Source: Moringa oleifera
Taxonomy: Eukaryota > Streptophyta > Magnoliopsida > Brassicales > Moringaceae
Reading direction: 5' to 3'
Length of the DNA stretch: 64,000 nt
NCBI GenBank assembly: GCA_021397835.1
Contig: JAJFZO010000609.1
Location: 7,380,001 to 7,444,000 of the forward strand
Position numbers and translations under genes: made by a program. Below are positions 62,380-64,000 of this stretch, in pieces; the stretch's first letter is position 1, and each line of letters starts with the position of its first letter. The notes under the pieces are model-generated. The model made no database searches, was not told where the DNA came from, and saw nothing but the letters and a program-made list of their open reading frames with translations.

Positions 62380-63135
62380 CCTTACGTTTCAAGCAATCTT
62401 TCTAATAGTGTCCAAATTTTTTGTAGAAATGACACTTCTTCCTTTTGTGTTCCTTCTTGTGAATTGGGGCAGATGACATTAACTTTATGTTGTCCTTGAT
62501 TGCCCTTTTCATCTTAGCTTTCTTTCTAGTTCTCTATTGACCCATAAGATTAATCATATGAATTCCCTCTTACTTTAGCTTTTCTTCCGCTTAAATGAGC
62601 AAATTATGCAGTCCATGCACATTCTATTTATCCTTAATAATATTATAAACCATTTGGAATAAGGAATACTTAGGAAATAAACTGTACAAGGAACCTTTCA
62701 TTCACATCAAATCCTATGGTCTCCAATTTTGCTGCTAGATTCATCATTTCAATAAAGTGCTCGTGCATAGTACATGAACCATCAAATTTCATGGTGGTTA
62801 ACTTAACCATTAATGTCCCAACTAGCAACTTATCAATAATGTCATATTAGGACCTCTCTTCTACAAATTTCATAAATTCTTTTGCTATTTTAGTTTTAAA
62901 AATTATAGATTTGATGTTGCCTATTACCATCATTCGCATAAACATTAGGCAGTCTGTTTGATCTTTTTCAAGACTTATGGAAAGATCTTTCTTTCATACT
63001 GTTGAAATCAGTAATAACAGCAGGCTTATAAGTTATAAGTGCTAAATCAAGATGCATAACACCTAAGTAATATTGCACTTGTTCACACCACTAAGAGAAA
63101 TTAAGCCCATTATACTTCAATACAGACAAGGCTTG
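62380..63135 (-). pseudogene. copia gag remnant with damaged zinc knuckle
   Basis: On minus, the start near 63110 reads a LNFS-stop-WCEQVQYYLG block and LDLALITYKPA, as in copia gag N-termini. Further on, LMVKLTTMKFDGS and LAAKLETIGFDVNERF match the UBN2 gag core. A zinc knuckle at 62395-62445 reads KCHFYKKFGHY, a stop and KDC, so its second Cys has become Tyr. Several stops and shifts break the frame. Confidence 0.75.
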
Positions 63136-63914
63136 CACATTAAAAGAAACAAGAACAAATGTTGTAATTACATTATTATTTATACATTAATGGTTTGAAT
63201 TATAACATAAAACATAAACTCATACTATGTATTTTGAATTTCTCTTTTGGATGATCCATCAACATAAAATGATAACAATAATTAATACTTATTATTATTT
63301 TACATAATTGGCAACCAAATATACCACAATTAGACATATCTACTATCTTTAGATATGTTAAAACATATCTAATTAAGTATATTAGTTATCCAAGATTATG
63401 TTTATGATTATAAAATAATTAATCAACCTTTGAGTGATTCTTTAATATTTTATAATTAATAAACCTTCATTTACTCAAGATAAAATCATACATAGCATTG
63501 TATAATCATGAATATTTAATTTGACATCTATATAAAAGGAAACTTTCTAATTTGGCCATTTTGGTGACCAACAAATTATTTGTCCCATGGATATCAAAAT
63601 AATCAATTATTGTATCATATATTAGATCCTAATCAATACTTCCATAATGTCCTTTATAGACCAATGATGTAACAATTTCAACTAATGCTTTTAATTATTA
63701 GAAGCAATAAATATCTGAAATTTAAAATACATAAAGTATACATTAATCCAATGGATGAACTTAAAAAAATGAAGTACTTACATTATATATGTGTCAGAAC
63801 TAATTACTTAGTAACCTTATGATATCATTGATTTTGACATCTAAAATTACACAGTACATAAAAAATCGATAATATTAAAAAAAAAAAACTTGTATAGGAA
63901 AATCACTATCTTTT

Positions 63915-63935
63915 AAATCAAGCTCCGATACCCCA
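63915..63935 (-). other. Primer-binding site of the copia element
   Basis: Directly inside the right LTR the minus strand reads TGGGGTATCGGAGCTTGA, near the initiator-Met tRNA complement TGGTATCAGAGC used by plant copia elements. Confidence 0.7.
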
Positions 63936-64000
63936 TGTTAGATCCTTCTTTATTATGTAAACTAATCATTGCATAATTTTGATCCCTAGATCTTAAAGTA
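63936..64000 (-). repeat. 5' LTR of the copia element, truncated by the window
   Basis: Begins TGTTAGATCCTTCTTTATT on + and aligns with the start of the left LTR to the last base of the window. If the copies are equal in length it should reach about 400 bases further. Confidence 0.75.

Larger units (their letters stand above)
58747..64000 (-). mobile_element. Decayed copia LTR retrotransposon, right end cut by the window
   Basis: Two LTR starts align: 58747 and 63936 both begin TGTTAGATC and continue with recognisable similarity to the window end, with about a dozen mismatches in about 64 bases. Between them lie, on minus, a primer-binding site, gag, integrase, reverse transcriptase and RNase H in copia order (Tnt1-like). 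LTR divergence and many stops mark an old insertion. It begins about 720 bp after the CLO stop codon. The right LTR continues beyond position 64000. Confidence 0.85.

Noticed and set aside
1..64000. tRNA, rRNA and microRNA genes
   Set aside because: I looked for tRNA-like A/B-box arrangements and long inverted repeats by eye and found none I could defend; a covariance-model scan was not possible here.

Overview
The window is nuclear DNA from a flowering plant, most likely a eudicot. The background is very AT-rich, genes are split by short GT-AG introns, and the recognisable proteins are plant types. About six ordinary plant genes sit in a landscape of transposon remains. I assembled the spliced genes by hand, checking reading phase at every junction. 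No homology search was run, so names rest on motif recognition.

Layout. 0-8 kb: AT-rich intergenic DNA with decayed retrotransposon pieces (a copia RNase H on +, a gypsy-type Transposase_28 domain on +). 8.9-9.4 kb: a small single-exon plant gene (-). 12.9-17.0 kb: decayed copia material on -. 19.9-20.7 kb: a 192-residue RING-H2 protein (+). 25.0-34.3 kb: a Mutator-like element (MULE) of about 9.3 kb, described below. 37.2-39.6 kb: a conserved plant gene of unknown function (+, 567 residues). 41.0-47.5 kb: a second RING-H2 E3 ligase gene (+, 537 residues). 48.7 kb: a tiny proline/histidine-rich ORF. 50.5-51.1 kb: a small hAT-like non-autonomous element. 53.2-58.0 kb: the U5 snRNP GTPase Snu114/EFTUD2 orthologue (CLO of Arabidopsis, +, 988 residues). 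58.7-64.0 kb: a decayed copia retrotransposon on -, with a complete left LTR and a right LTR cut by the window edge.

The most striking object is the MULE. It carries two convergent genes. On + is a MuDR-type transposase with a DDE core, a SWIM zinc finger and two zinc knuckles; the knuckles are put out of frame by one base at a run of ten A. On - is a nine-exon gene for an 828-residue protein joining a DUF1985 domain, a coiled coil and basic NLS-like segment, and a C-terminal ULP1 (C48) SUMO-protease domain with the His-Asp-Cys residues in place. This is the architecture of ULP-carrying (Kaonashi/KI-type) MULEs. Every intron in the element longer than about 300 bp, plus the spacer between the genes, holds a minisatellite built on a TCGTAAC-like core. 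The core always lies in the sense orientation of the gene that contains it; short introns have none. I regard this distributed, orientation-locked array system as the best candidate for something undescribed.

The plant genes are independent transcription units, not a pathway: two ubiquitin ligases, a spliceosomal GTPase and conserved unknowns. A separate AT-rich dispersed repeat family occurs at least seven times between genes.
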